Shown in pieces: positions 34,910 to 48,281 of a stretch of DNA of 64,000 nucleotides. The first letter of the stretch is position 1. Each line of letters begins with the position of its first letter. The notes below the pieces were generated by a model. It was not told the DNA's origin and ran no database searches. It saw only the letters and a program-made list of their open reading frames with translations. The translations under genes and the position numbers were made by a program. Source of the stretch: Haberlea rhodopensis (Eukaryota; Streptophyta; Magnoliopsida; Lamiales; Gesneriaceae); assembly GCA_907163345.1 (NCBI GenBank), contig CAJQUN010000461.1:186001-250000 (forward strand), written 5' to 3'.

Positions 34910-35770
34910 CTCACAATATCCAAGATCGTCAATTCCAAAAGCAATCATAACTAAATCTTTATAATAATAATTTACTGAAATTGAATGCATCTCAATCAAC
35001 AATTTCATAATTATAACTCATTGTATCACATATTTCACTCAACAACGGCAGGGCTCTAACTACTCGCACGCTCAACAACGGCTGTATCATAACCAATGAT
35101 CGCTCGACAACGACAACATTATACTCATTACTCGCTCAACAACGTCATCACCATAATTCATAACACATACCATTTATCGCAACAATAATATATTATTCAT
35201 TAACCATGACAATAATATATTTAACTATGCTCGTACGTCATACGTACCTTATTGTCCAATCGCAAGAGCCACTCCTTGCTTTGCCCTTAGATCCGGTGAA
35301 TTATTTGATATAAATAATTCACAGTTAATCATATGTACGCAATCATAATACTCAACTTCCATAAATATCGTCCTAACACGAAGATTTAATACCCAAGCGA
35401 CTTGGGCAAGGCGTACATCGACATTCAACAATTTTGACTTGGCGATCGATCGCCAGCTTCCCAAAATCGGTACCAACTTTCGACTCACGGAGATCGATCA
35501 CCATGGTCCATCGCGAGACCCCGCGATCGATTGGTCGATATTCGCGATCGTTCGGCAACACTGAACTTCGTCACCAAAAATTCAGTGATACGTCACGATC
35601 GATCGGCTCTAGTGCCGCGATCGATCGCGACCTGCAATTTTTCGAAATATTTTTGCTTCAATGATGTTCTTTGAGCCCAGATTCAAATTCAACACCCCCA
35701 ACACCCACAATACTTCATCTCTACTAAAACACATTAAAACACATTAAAAACACAAAATATACTTCAAATA
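34910..35770 (-). repeat. Truncated inverted LTR fragment (unit 2)
   Basis: Counterpart of 12253-13085, with a GTACGT inverted repeat at 35233-35247 (perfect here; GTATGT in unit 1) and a GATCGATC array at 35441-35630. Confidence 0.7.
35441..35630. repeat. CGATCGATCG palindrome array (inverted LTR fragment, unit 2)
   Basis: As unit 1 plus about 30 bp with a CGCGATCGTTCGG motif. Confidence 0.85.
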
Positions 35771-36036
35771 TTTGCACTCTTACAATTTCACTCTAAAACA
35801 ACTGTGGGAATGAATTTCCATTTCCTCCCTCACATCATGATGTAATCCTTTGCCCATGTACCTCTTCTCGAATGTTCCTGTATCGTGTTCTTAATATACT
35901 TAAAATTATAAATTGTATCGAAATTTATTTATACGCACGTGTGATTTAATACTAATCAATTATTATGTGTTACTTTGTAGCTCCTATCAGATCCAATTTA
36001 TGCATTTAAATGGGAACACTTGATTTAAATTCATGG
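35771..36036. other. Unclassified AT-rich DNA (unit 2)
   Basis: Counterpart of 13086-13351; nothing recognised. Confidence 0.35.
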
Positions 36037-36044
36037 AATGGAGC

Positions 36045-36578
36045 TAGGGGTGCTTATTGGCCCAATTCGGCCCGATCCAAACCGAAATCGGCCGGTTCCG
36101 GTTCCCCGAATTCCCGAACCGGTCCGATCCGATAATGAATCGGATGATCCGATTCTACTAGTTCTTGGTTGGACTGGTCTAAACCAGAACCGGTTTTTTG
36201 TTTTTTTAAAAAAATCAAGGGAAATTGTTACTTGGAGGATTCGAACACGCGACAATTGTCTTCTACTCTAAAGCTCTAACCAATTGAGCTGATGAGCCTT
36301 TTTGTTTGTAAACTAACCTCAAATATATTTATCTAAAGTTTAAAAAAAAATTCAATTTTTTAAAATTAACGGATCCGGTTCCTATTCAACCCGGAACTGG
36401 ATCCGTTAAGTCCGGAACCGGTAAGATACCGGTTCCGGAAAGGTAGTTCCGCCCCGATCAGTATCTTACCGGTTCCGGAGCGAACCGGAACCGGTTAGTC
36501 CGCTTCCGGTTTCGGACCTGACTAACCGGTCCGGTTTCCGGCCGGGTCCGGATTGACCCGACCCAATAAACACCCCTA
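36045..36578. mobile_element. hAT-like MITE (unit 2)
   Basis: 534 bp, flanks AATGGAGC (36037-36044) and AATGAAGC (36579-36586), 7 of 8 identical; ends TAGGGGTG / CACCCCTA. Confidence 0.72.
36227..36298 (-). pseudogene. tRNA-like sequence inside the MITE (unit 2)
   Basis: Identical layout to 13543-13614; A-box-like and B-box-like segments unchanged. Confidence 0.55.
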
Positions 36579-36586
36579 AATGAAGC

Positions 36587-37366
36587 CTACAAATTTAGAA
36601 GAGCTCAGTATCGATATATATATATTTTTTTTGAAAAAAATATTCAAAAAGTAGGGCAATTAGCGCTCTTGGATCTACTTGTAATCGAAATTTGATTCTT
36701 CAATCTTCAAAACCCGTTTGGAAACAAAATATGCTTCAGATCGAATCAACATCGCAAATGATTTATCTTGATGTTTGATATTGCCATATTTGGGCTTTGA
36801 CGGCATTGTATTAATCAGAATAATATTTTATCCAAGAAATAATTTATTATGATCTCGTTTTAAGGTATGAAATAATTGATGAATATTGTTATATCAAAAA
36901 ATTACCATATAGCAGAAAATAAATGAGACACATGATTTTACGTGAAAAACCACTTCAAATTGAAGTGAAAAATCATGTGACCTAATCCAGTATGACTTTT
37001 ATTATAAACAAAGAGGAATTAAAGTGTTTTTGTACAATAAAATGAGCAAAATAAATAACCCAAAAGAGAAAAAAAAATGGAAAGCTTTTCGGTGGTCTTC
37101 CTTCTCCAAGTGCAACATCCTCATTTTCCCACCTCCTTTTGTATATTAGGTGGAATACTTAATCATGAAGTAACTTCAAGTGGTGAGAAATATGATAGTG
37201 CCTTCTCTTGGGAAATGGAGTTTGAGGTGTCATCATGCATTGCTTGTCATGTGAAAGGAAAATAATAAAAACATTTAAAAAAACAATGCCAAAAAAAGAA
37301 CAACGTCAAAAAAACTAACTGGTACCAAACAAAAGTTATGGATAATATCACAAGAACTAGAGATTC
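36587..37366. other. Unclassified AT-rich DNA (unit 2)
   Basis: Counterpart of 13904-14683, with the same short open frame (37077-37265). No recognisable domain. Confidence 0.3.
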
Positions 37367-38730
37367 TGTAAGGACCTCGTGCCCTTAACCCACGATTATT
37401 GTACTAATCCATGTATTTAGTGCATACAATCATGTAATCAGGGAAAAAACCACATGCAACCATAGCATAATGTACCAATAATAAAATTTCTAACATTATT
37501 CCACATAATGTTCAAAATCCCCATACTGCTCAACCCTTAAGTATGCATCTTATAATACACTAACATTGTTCTCAATTCATTTAACAATTCTTTAATTAAT
37601 TGCATGCAACACGTGAATGAAAAGAGAAAGGCCATGGCCCTTTTTATACAAACCATATACACATATAGTATTGCTCACATGCGAGCATCTAATGAGTGAA
37701 TGTGTATATAATGTATAAAATACCGTACTCAATATCGGCACTGGTACTTCGGTCCTGGAAGCACCACCAATCCATAGCTCGATCTCAACTCCGGAGCTAC
37801 CGCTATATCTGTTTAACCTGCCCCAATAGAGACAGCCCCGCACGGGGTGAGCATACCAATACCACCGATTCAATAATCACAATACATAATTTACAGAATA
37901 TAAAACTGTGATGTAAAAGATACTCCCTATATCGTATCGTTACCACATGAGATCCCTGTGCTGTTCCTGTTTTCAAAATAACTAAAAGCATCAAATTCCC
38001 AAAGGCCAGTTAATCATTTCATTGATTAAATAAATCCGTTCCCTGATTGTCAATACCATAATCAATGTACCAAAGCTTAAATAATAATTACAGATATTCC
38101 ATATATCTAACCACTAATTCCACATTTTCATTACTCCGCACGTCCAATAGTGGCGGCATCATGACCGATGTTCGCTCCATAGCGACAACATCTCAACCGT
38201 TGCTCGATCCGTAGCGGCACCATATATTCCAGCATATATAACCATTTGTTGCAATTACAATATACCATGCGTTTCACAGTTGCAATAATAAAAAAAAGCT
38301 ATGCTCGTACGTTATACGTACCTTATGATTCCGTAGTCCGAACCATACCTTGTCTTATTTCGGCGATCCGATGAATTATGTGCTAAACATAATTAACAAT
38401 TCATAATTAATTACAACCATGCAACCATGTGCCTAAGCACGTTCACAACCTCCAACTATATCGTCAATCCATGACGATTAACCATTTTAAAAGTCCCCGG
38501 GTGAAGCATGCATACTACTCAAAATATTCAATTTTATATGTTCAACGATAATCCATCATTCAATTGAGTAGTCCATTATCGTATTAAAGTTCGACTCCAA
38601 CCATTCCATTTTTAAAAGTATAGCATTCCCATTGGAATGTTGACATTGCCCCGAAAATCGGCTAATGAAACCCCGATTCCAAAATCCCAATATTTTACCA
38701 AAGTTTTGAAAAAAAATCAACCCAAGGAGC

Positions 38731-38871
38731 CGCGATCGATCGCCGTTTACGCGCGATCGATCGCGGAAACTCACTCCCGGGCAGAACACTACCGCGATCG
38801 ATCGCCAAGTCTCGGCGATCGATTGCCAGAACCCTAGCGATGATCCCTGAGGCTTAGCTATCGATCGCTAG
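38731..38871. repeat. CGATCGATCG palindrome array (I, unit 2)
   Basis: Same array as 16046-16236 without its last motif. Confidence 0.9.
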
Positions 38872-39179
38872 CACTGTGCATCTTCTCCAAAAAACTCGAG
38901 CTTTAATTGCGTTTTTCACACCCAAATTCAAAATCAACACCCCTTACATCTTCAACACCTCAATTACTCCATTTAAAACCAATAAAAACACCAAAAACAC
39001 AACTTTGAAATTTAATCAAAAATCCCCAAATACCAAATCCAACCCTATAGTCAACCAAATACCACAAAACCACAATCAATACGAAGATAAAGATGAGGAG
39101 AAAGAGATTACCAACTTTTCTTCGAGAAAACCCGCTCCAAAATCCAGCCTCCATCGATTTTGATTCAAAGGTGAAATAG

Positions 39180-39185
39180 GGGAAG

Positions 39186-39232
<47 letters not shown>

Positions 39233-39263
39233 ACCGAGTCCACCACTTGGTATATAGGGAAAG

Positions 39264-39295
<32 letters not shown>

Positions 39296-39330
39296 CACCG
39301 AGTCCACCACTTGGTATATATAGTACCAAG
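39180..39330. repeat. ~76-bp promoter-proximal tandem duplication in LTR I (unit 2 only)
   Basis: GGGAAGGGTTGGAGAG...GAGCACCGAGTCCACCACTTGG occurs twice here and once in unit 1, so the leader start and TATA-proximal segment were duplicated after the units separated. Confidence 0.8.
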
Positions 39331-41585
39331 GCTCAAAAATTACGAGTCCCCCACAAATACACCATGACTCATTAAAAATCATATGTGTTCAATAATTACT
39401 TCCCAATCTCAATTTCCATTACCATCCCCAACACAAAGCACCCAAGACCCCAGATCCCACAAAAAAACCCAATTCCAAGGTTTAACACCACGATGAGAAT
39501 ACAATCTCAACCCTTGGATCCAACGACCACAAATACCGGATTTAAAATCCTCGGGAGTCCCAATACCGCAATTAATTCATAATTGCCACAATTAAAATCC
39601 ATTAGGGATCAATACCACACCGGGATTTACACCAATAATTCTCGCGCATCACAATTATCCCCCACTAATAAAATTTCATCCTCGAAATTTGTACAGTCGT
39701 ACCCCACGTACTGCAAAGACCACACAATCCAAACGGATTCACATCGTCGAATCATGAGCGCATCATGAACGACACACCAACCGCGAGGACACCGACCTCG
39801 TACCAATCTCTGGAATGGAGTAAACTTCCCAAACCATCACAATCTCACAAGGACGTCAGCATGCCTCGATGCTAACCACCCAACCGCAATCAGTCAACCT
39901 TATCTGCTATTCAAACAAATCATTCGTGATTCCAACACAGATATCGTCTCTATGATATCTCTACGACTTAGCCTACGATGTTAAACATACATTGTTACCA
40001 AGGAGACCACCAATACACAACAATACAACCACTAAACCCGGTTTCCGCTCTCCAAATCCATCTCCATCAAAGGAGTAATTGCACCACTTTGCAACTCGGA
40101 TCGGGCAACTCACGGCCACCGATCAACAAAAAACACATCTCCACAGACATCAACATCCATCTGTTCTAAGAAATCACATCTTGGATCAAATACGCCTTAG
40201 AGACTCCACAAGGTCTCAAGTTCCCATAGAGAACATGCAAGAAAATCAATTGCATTCTCACTACACGTGTCAACAATGACACCCAACAGATTGAACCTTG
40301 GCCATCCCTCGTTTACCCTAGGATTCTACAATCCTAACACAGGGATGCTATTGAATTATCCAGTAATGAATTATCAAGATCCTAAGTACGACAATCCCTC
40401 CTCAAGGGAGTAAACAGCTCTCACGATCATTCCTCAGAATGCATTGTGTCGTTGAGATTACCAATCTCAAGGTGCTACAATCTCTCACTAGAGATTCATC
40501 CATCCAATCATACTAATCCGATGCTGGACGAGTACCCAAAATGATGGCATTCGTATACACACCGGTATACATGTCTAATCACCAACACCACATGCATACA
40601 CAATGCACTCGGCTTGGGTATCTCAAATCATACCCATAAGTCCTATAACAAACTGCCAATCCTCAATTATTCTCACCCAGTGGAGAATGATGATTGACGA
40701 ACCGACGACCAATGGTGTGATTCCAACATCAACACCACACAACCGACTCATCGAATCTTCCAAAGATTCCCAATAGGTAGGTATATCAATACCGCCTTCC
40801 TCATAAGGAAAGTGTCATGAACCAATGAACCTCCAACCTCGAACCACCTTTCGGAAAACCTGGATATATTTATACCAAAATATATCCCTGAACCAATAAA
40901 TACACAACTGGTTCAAAACAGTGCATCCTTGCCACTATTACCAATCCGAAATCCATATACACGACGTATACCCATTCCAACGATGCTCTGTACTAATACC
41001 ATAGTACTCCACATTCTCGAGCATCTCCCCAGAGACGTCTCCTTGTACGTCTCACCAAAAATATAAAGCCATCACTTAGTCCAACACTAGTAATGCTTAG
41101 CATGGCTGATTCACAATCAACCCTCGACCAATACCAGCTGTCTCCATGACAGTATGCTCCAAATCTCTCCAAGAGATACAATCAATATAGTAGTGTCACC
41201 CTACTAACTATATGCCACAATTCCGACCGTGTCCCCCATTGCATTCCTTATGCAAGGATTTTCAACCAGAGCTAACAACGACTCGTTGACACTCACGTTG
41301 GTACTCCCAACAAAATTGAGCTGTCCCAGTACAAGTCCCTCAAAACATTTAACGTATAAACGTTCTCGTGAGGTATTCCCTGCCTCAATCCTCATGCCAC
41401 ATAGTGACAACAAGAGTCCACTATAAACCCTCATAGTATCATCATACGATTCACCAAACTCGGATCCAACGAGCAGTATAATGGCTAAAACAAGCTCACT
41501 ATAACACTGCAACAATACCTGGCTAGCAAATCGCTGCCTCCTTAGGTTTATACCAAACCTACCGGCGTATCATACGTTCCATCCC

Positions 41586-42977
41586 GGGGATTTTAAATCA
41601 TGTTTTGGAGTCGTTGGATCCAAGGGTTGAGATTATATTCTCATCGTGGTGATAACCTTGGAATTTGTTTTATTTTGGTGGAGTCTGGGGTCCAGAGTAC
41701 TTTGTACTGGGGCTGGTGATGGAATTTGAGTTGGAGAGATAATTTTTGAAAACAGATGATTTTTAATGAATCATGATGTAGTTGTGGAGGTATTGGTATT
41801 TTGGAGCCTTGAAACTATATATACCAAATGGACTCGGTATTCCGTCATTATACGGAATCTCTCCTCCTCTCCTCTCCCTCACACCATTCTCTCACCCCAA
41901 ACCCTTCCCCCTTTCCCTTTGATGAGCAAAATTGATGGAGGCTCATCCTAGGAGCCGGATTTCTCGAAGATAATAATGTATTATTCATCCCCTCGCATTT
42001 ATCTTCGTTTTGATAGTGTTTTTGTGGTGCTGGGAAGGATTTGTGTTGGGTTTAAAGAAATGGATTTTTAAAGAATTTTGGGTTGGTTGGTTTGAGGAGT
42101 TTTTATGGTGTTTATTTTGAGGATTTATGTTGTATGGGGTGTGAGGATTGTTGTTGGGCAAAATTTTGTAAGAAAAACGTCTTTTTTGGCTTTTACAGGT
42201 CGAGGCGATCGATCCCTAGGGTAGGACGATCGATCGCCGCGACGTTGTTGAAAATTTCAGGAAGATGAACAGTGAGGCGATCGATCGCCTCAAATGAAGC
42301 GATCGATCGCCAAGGGACAGTGGGTTTCTGTGTTGTGAGGCGATTGACCGCCTCAAAGAGAGCGATCGATCACCATGAGGCAGTGGCCAAATATGCTGAG
42401 AGGCGACCGATCGCCTGAAAAGGAGCGATCGATCGCCTGTTCCTATTTTTGCGAGGAGATCGATCGCCTGAGATGAAGCGATCGATCACGAGTGCCTGTT
42501 TTTGGGGAATTATTTCGTGTTGAGTTTTCAATGCATGCTTCGCCCGGGGTCTTTTAAAATGGTTAATCGTCGTGGATGACGATATTTTTGGGGTTTGTGA
42601 ACGTGCTTGGCCACGTGGTTGCATGCTTGAGATTAATTGTGGATTATTAATCGTGTTTAGCACATAATTGATCTGTCACGGGACCAAGGCAAGATTGGAT
42701 TCGAACAACGGAAATATAAGGTACGTATGACGTACGAGCATAGCCCTTTTATATAATTGCAATTGTTGAGTGCTTGGAACACTGTATTGCAATGAATGTG
42801 TATGGGAATGCATGATACATGGTATTAGTAATAAATGTATACGAAAATGCATGGTTTATGGTATTTTCTACAATGGATAGATATATGCATTGGGAATCAT
42901 ATGGAGCCGCTTTTGGGCGAGCAATGATTAGGATGTCGTCGCCTTTGAGCGAACATCAGTTATGACGCCACTACTGT
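41586..42977 (+). repeat. Truncated plus-strand LTR fragment (unit 2)
   Basis: Counterpart of 18885-20230: TATA 41816-41823, GATCGATC array 42202-42489, GTACGT-ATG-ACGTAC 42721-42735. Confidence 0.8.
42202..42489. repeat. CGATCGATCG palindrome array (plus LTR fragment, unit 2)
   Basis: About nine motifs, with one more motif segment than unit 1 (end of array, 42477-42489). Confidence 0.9.
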
Positions 42978-43943
42978 TGTGAGGGCCCGATCCTAATGTG
43001 GTGTTTAGTTATCACACAGTGATTAATTTACGTAAACATCGGAAGAATAATTCAAATGTCTTGTTAAATGGCCCTAAAAATTTTTCGCATTTTAAGTGCT
43101 ACATATATATATTTATATCAAAATATATATATGATTCTAGTTAAGCCATTCATTTGCAGATAGTAAAACAACATGATTCAAAGTTATTGCAAAGTCCCGA
43201 AAATATCAGATCCAGAGTACAACATACTCGGGGCATACTCCGGTAAATTTATTTTGTTTTAAAAATCCATACGATTACTGGGAAAGAAAAACCAAACATA
43301 ACCTGAGCTCTTCATCATGGAGCTCGGTTATCTCTTGATGCATCACCAAAAGCATCATCACCACGTCCTCCTGTAAAGCCTGTCATGCCCGAACAACAAA
43401 AGACATGACAGCCCCCCACAAAGGGGGTCAGTACCCCAGTACGAGAAATAAATAAATCATGTCAAATGACAAAGTATCATGCAATGCATACCATGTATGA
43501 ATGTGATGTATGAATGGGTACAAGGAATCGAATATCAAGATACCAAAAATCGGAGTCCAAAGGAAGGTATCATCTAATCATCAAAGCTCGAGCAGAGGGT
43601 GACAGTATACGTACATTGCGCTAGGAAAACTCATCCTATGTACGTTACTGCATCTAGCCCTTGTGTCTAGGTCCGGTCGCACCTGCACGTGGCTACAGTT
43701 ACTACATATACTGCCTGTCATCGCCATGCTCGTCGTACCAGACACTCATAGTAAGTCAACTCAGTCAAAATCATGGATATCAAGGAAACGATAGCTCAAT
43801 ATGATATGCCCATGAATCATTATGCATTAATGGCATATGCAACTCAATATATCATGTAATCATATGTGAACATAAATCCAAGACATTCATCATGTCATAT
43901 AGTCACATAAGAATCATATAGTGACAAATAAGTCATATAAATA
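42978..43943 (-). repeat. Truncated LTR of family X (unit 2)
   Basis: Counterpart of 20231-21196. Confidence 0.55.
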
Positions 43944-46152
43944 TGTAGGGTCTTCCTACCATGACAGTGATTAATAACATAAAAAGGGCTAAACATGCAT
44001 TTTTATAACGTTTTAGGGTTCCGGTTGTTACGTGAGCTAATAGAATTACAGGCCAAAATAAAAACTTCATAACTTAATAGATACATTCCTAATCAAGAAT
44101 GCTAACGTTTTAGATTTATACTACTCCTAGAGTAGATACTAAACATAAACAGAATCATATTCATCTTGTATCCTTGTAGCTCACTGCTTCAACCCGACCC
44201 TTAGCCCCTTCAATCCAAAAGCATGCCTACAGGGACAACACATCATGAGCATATTCATCTTTACTTAACATCTTATTAAAAAGGCAAAATAGTAAATGCA
44301 TGAAATCTTAGCTAAGTAAACTTGCTGGTTTTTCATTAACTTCTTTTTATTGTCCCTGATTCATATTCATGCATATGGGCATCTTACCCTATCATATGGC
44401 ATCTTACCATATCATAAACATCTTATATCATCTTATCATATGGGCATCTTACCCTGTGGCTTCTTACCGCATCATAAACATCGTATGGCCTCTTACCATA
44501 TGGGCATCTTACCCTGTGGCATCTTACCACATCATAAACATCGTATGGCTTCTTACCATTTGGGCATCTTACCCTGTGGCATCATACCACATCATAAACA
44601 TCGTATGGCTTCTTACCATATCTCTTACGATATGGGCATCTTACCCTGTGACATCTTACCACATCATAAACATCGTATGGCTTCTTACCATATGGGCATC
44701 TTACCCTGTGGCATCTTACCACATCATAAACATCGTATGATTATATAAACATCATATAAACATCATCATTTCATCGTAAATACTCATGCGATAAATGCAT
44801 AGTCATAGTGTAGATGTGCGTTTTACCGTTCGATGCCCGTACGTCTCTTACATACCTTTTTAAAAGGAGGAGAAGTAGATAACTCTATCTCCTTGATTGC
44901 GCTGGTACCTGGGATGGTTCTACAAAACCACATAATACCATATTAGATGCCTCGATACAATCTCATACCATAAACTTAACAAAATAAATCATCATCATAT
45001 TTTCCAACATTCTGCCTCTCTCGATTGATCGGCCCCAAGGTCTCGACCGATCGAGAAAATATGCATAAACAGTGCCCAAACACTCTGCCTCGATCGATCG
45101 ATCGGAAGGAATTATCGATCGATCGAAGAGTTTCACCGATCGATCAAAAATTCCTTTCGATCGATCGGCCCCTGAATTTTAAAACATACATTAAACAATC
45201 TGCCTCGCTCGATCGATCGGGACTAAAGTTTCGATCAATCGAGCACTCTGAAAAATCGGGGCTTCCCCAGATTTTCGAGCACCTCATTTCCTACCATTCA
45301 TAAAGCGTAAAAATGCTTGAACAAAAATGTTATAAGCTTCATAAAACTACCATGCATGTGTTCAAATCAAAGGTTTAACAAAACCTAAGCTAACATGCAT
45401 CATAACATCATCAACATCTTCAACCTCATCCACAAATTCAAGAAAACAGGGCATGCAAGTTCTGCCCAGATTTTCGAGCACTTATATTCATAACATGAAA
45501 ACCAACACATAGCATATGTAACATGCTCGAACAAACATGCTAGGAACTTCATAATACTTCCATGTAAACATTCATATGAAGGTTTCGTTCAAACCCATAC
45601 TAGCATGCATAAAAATCATCCCACCAAAACCAAACCCACCCAAAAGCTCAGAAAAAACAGAGTATGTCTTACCCCTCTCCTTTTGCTCCTCTTTTTGCAA
45701 GGTTTTTAAAGCCCTTTAAAACCCAGCCATTTTCCTCACCTAGCAGCAGCACATTCAGCGACAATTTTGGGAGAGAAAGGAGGGAGGAGATGCAGGAGAA
45801 TTGATTGACAAAACAATCATGGAAGAGGGGTGTGGAGGCATGGGTTGGACAAGTGGGGAAAGGTTGCACTTGGGGGACGGTGGCTGAGATATGGGGGGGT
45901 GGGGTGGGGTGGTGTTGTTGGGGTGGTCATGTGGTGTTTAATTGTGCCCCGGCATTTAGCACGATGCATTAAAAAAATATCCTAACTCGATATTTTTCAT
46001 CTTTATTTAATTAATACATCCTTTAAAACACTCAACATGCCTCCCACATCATAACATCATAACATAATTATAACCCCTAATATAAAATGCACCACCAATA
46101 ACATAATCATATATGATAACACATAATCACATAACATTTCGGGGGTATTACA
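43944..46152 (-). repeat. 3' LTR of chromovirus H (unit 2)
   Basis: 2,209 bp; 60-bp tandem array 44374-44738, GATCGATC array 45018-45245. Element C inserted at its very edge, so its polypurine tract and integrase now lie at 54026 onward. Confidence 0.9.
45018..45245. repeat. CGATCGATCG palindrome array (H, unit 2)
   Basis: Same array as 22262-22488; several motifs show single transitions (CGATTGATCGG, CGACCGATCG, CGATCAATCG). Confidence 0.9.
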
Positions 46153-46691
46153 TTTGTGGGGTCCTCGTTACTTAATCCATTATGTATTTTATTTAGCATA
46201 CATATGTGAGTCTGAATTAAGTAAAAACATACACTGTTTAAGAGTTTCTCACTAATAGGTTGTTACAGATGTACTAAAACCACTAGTACAAAACCAAATA
46301 ACTTTTTCACATATACATTACATGTATAATTAACAACCTAATCCGGTACAACTCCTATGCAGTGGTTCACTTCGCAGCGGAATAAGACTCACGATTCCCA
46401 CGTCTATGAACTCCTACAGAAACATTCACAAAACGTGAGTATAGATAACAACTATCTCAGTGCAATATCAAAACAATCACAATAATGATAAAGCACAATA
46501 AAATCATCAATAGTAAATGCTCTGTATCATGCATCAACAAATGCATTATGTCATGAAATGTCTCAACAATCACCCTATTATCACGAGTCCCATATGATAT
46601 GCCTATTCAGCTCAATATGTCAGTGGAACCACATCACATCTTCATATTAGCAGCACATATCATAGTACCATACTCATCTGTGATAATAGCC

Positions 46692-46889
46692 AGAGCATAT
46701 ACCCAAACCAGGCGTATATCTCTCAAATACATAAACGAGCATATACCCAAACCAGGCGTATATCTCAAATATAACCGAGCATATACCCAAACCAGGCGTA
46801 TATCTCAAACATAACCGAGCATATACCCAAACCAGGCGTATATCTCAAACATAACCGAGCATATACCCAAACCAGGCGTATATCTCAAG
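46692..46889. repeat. ~40-bp tandem array (GCATATACCCAAACCAGGCG), 3' LTR of C
   Basis: Five units between the GTACGT inverted repeat and the LTR edge; repeated at 52426-52624 in the other LTR. Confidence 0.92.
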
Positions 46890-47310
46890 CCAAAGCATAT
46901 GTAGTATATCTATCGTGGCAACGATCCCAGCCAAAGCATATACCAACCCGGGCATATCTATCAAGGCAATGATCGTACCAAAGAATATACACATATCTAT
47001 CAAGGCATCCCACTCAATCATATGAAATCCATGTATGCACATGCATATGATACTACCAATCATATGACATAAAGATAACATAAATCATATGATATCAAAA
47101 CCATAACATCATCATCACATCAAATCTATACTCCGTACGTCAACACGTACCTGTAAAGCGACACAAACCAGATAACTCGGTCGTCAATGGGTAATTGCCT
47201 CTTTGCCCTGTCTCCTGTGATGATGTTACAACAATACCAACAATATCATGTTAAAAGAGGTTGAACTATTCATTTCCACAATCAAATAATATTGTTCAAC
47301 ATTTTAAGTC

Positions 47311-47533
47311 TACCGATCGATCGGTCACTCTAGCGATCGATCGGTCCAAACAAATAACCCTAGCGATCGGTCGGTCAGAAGCTAGCGATCGATCGCTCCA
47401 AAATCTGATTTTCTAAAAAATGCTACGGCTTTCACCGATCGATCGGTCGCTTCCAGCGATCGATCGGTACCTACACCGCCTTACTTCCCCTGTTTCTACC
47501 GATCGATCGGTACGAGCCTACCGATCGATCCGT
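47311..47533. repeat. CGATCGATCG palindrome array (C, 3' LTR)
   Basis: Eight motifs of (T)ACCGATCGATCGGT(A) or AGCGATCGATCGGT type; outer bases differ from those in E and F but stay self-complementary. Confidence 0.92.
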
Positions 47534-48281
47534 CGTCAACAGAATTTGTAAAATAATGGCGATTTTGAGCTTATCCTCATGGTGCATCTCCTACAACTCA
47601 AAAATTCCCATTCAAACATGATATTTGGATGTTATACCTTCATTTAAACATATTTCCATATCACTACAACTCAAATCATTGACTTTAACAACATATGAAT
47701 TCCATATTCCTTCAACTAAATCACATGCTTCTTAACTTGCATAACAACTATCATGCTAAGTTAATAGATCAACTCACTACAAAAATTAGAGCATGTAAAT
47801 TCTCCTTACCACATACTTCATGTTCAACATGCTTCCAAGCTAGAACCAAGCAAAGACACCAAGGAATTCACAAGAGCATTGGTAGAGATTTGTAGGTGAG
47901 TTTAGGTGAATTGTGTGTTTAAAATCTGATATTCATCTATAAAATCACCTTTAACTTCAAATGCACATTTACATGAAATTCCTCTCACATGCATGGTTAA
48001 TGTATAGTCAAATTCACATGACATTCCTAGCCCATTTACATGTACATGCATATGAAATTAAATTCAAATGCCCACTAGTACAAGTTGCTTGATATGTTAC
48101 TATACTTGATTTAATCCAATCATTCCTAGGCACTACATCTAGTGCATCATGTTTCTTTCCTTGTCATATATCGACTATTCAGTTCATGTATGTGAGTATT
48201 TCCCTCGGTTCAACCCGAACCCGAGTCCATATCGTATCGTAATTATTCAAAATTACGCCATAACAAATCCGAGGCATTACA

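Larger units (their letters stand above)
37367..39653 (-). repeat. 3' LTR of element I (unit 2)
   Basis: 2,287 bp; GTACGT inverted repeat 38307-38321, GATCGATC array 38731-38871. Two AG microsatellite blocks (39191-39231 and 39269-39295) with a duplicated TTGGTATATA segment; the main TATATATA is at 39315-39322. Confidence 0.9.
37367..41585 (-). mobile_element. 3' half of non-autonomous element I (unit 2)
   Basis: LTR 37367-39653, polypurine-tract complement, hairpin AAATTTCA-TCCT-CGAAATTT (39671-39690) and non-coding internal sequence to the same head-to-head fusion as in unit 1. Confidence 0.8.
46155..48281 (-). repeat. 3' LTR of element C
   Basis: TGTGGGGTCCTCG ... GAGGCATTACA; 40-bp tandem array 46692-46889, GTACGT-N4-ACGTAC 47135-47150, GATCGATC array 47311-47533. 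Confidence 0.95.
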
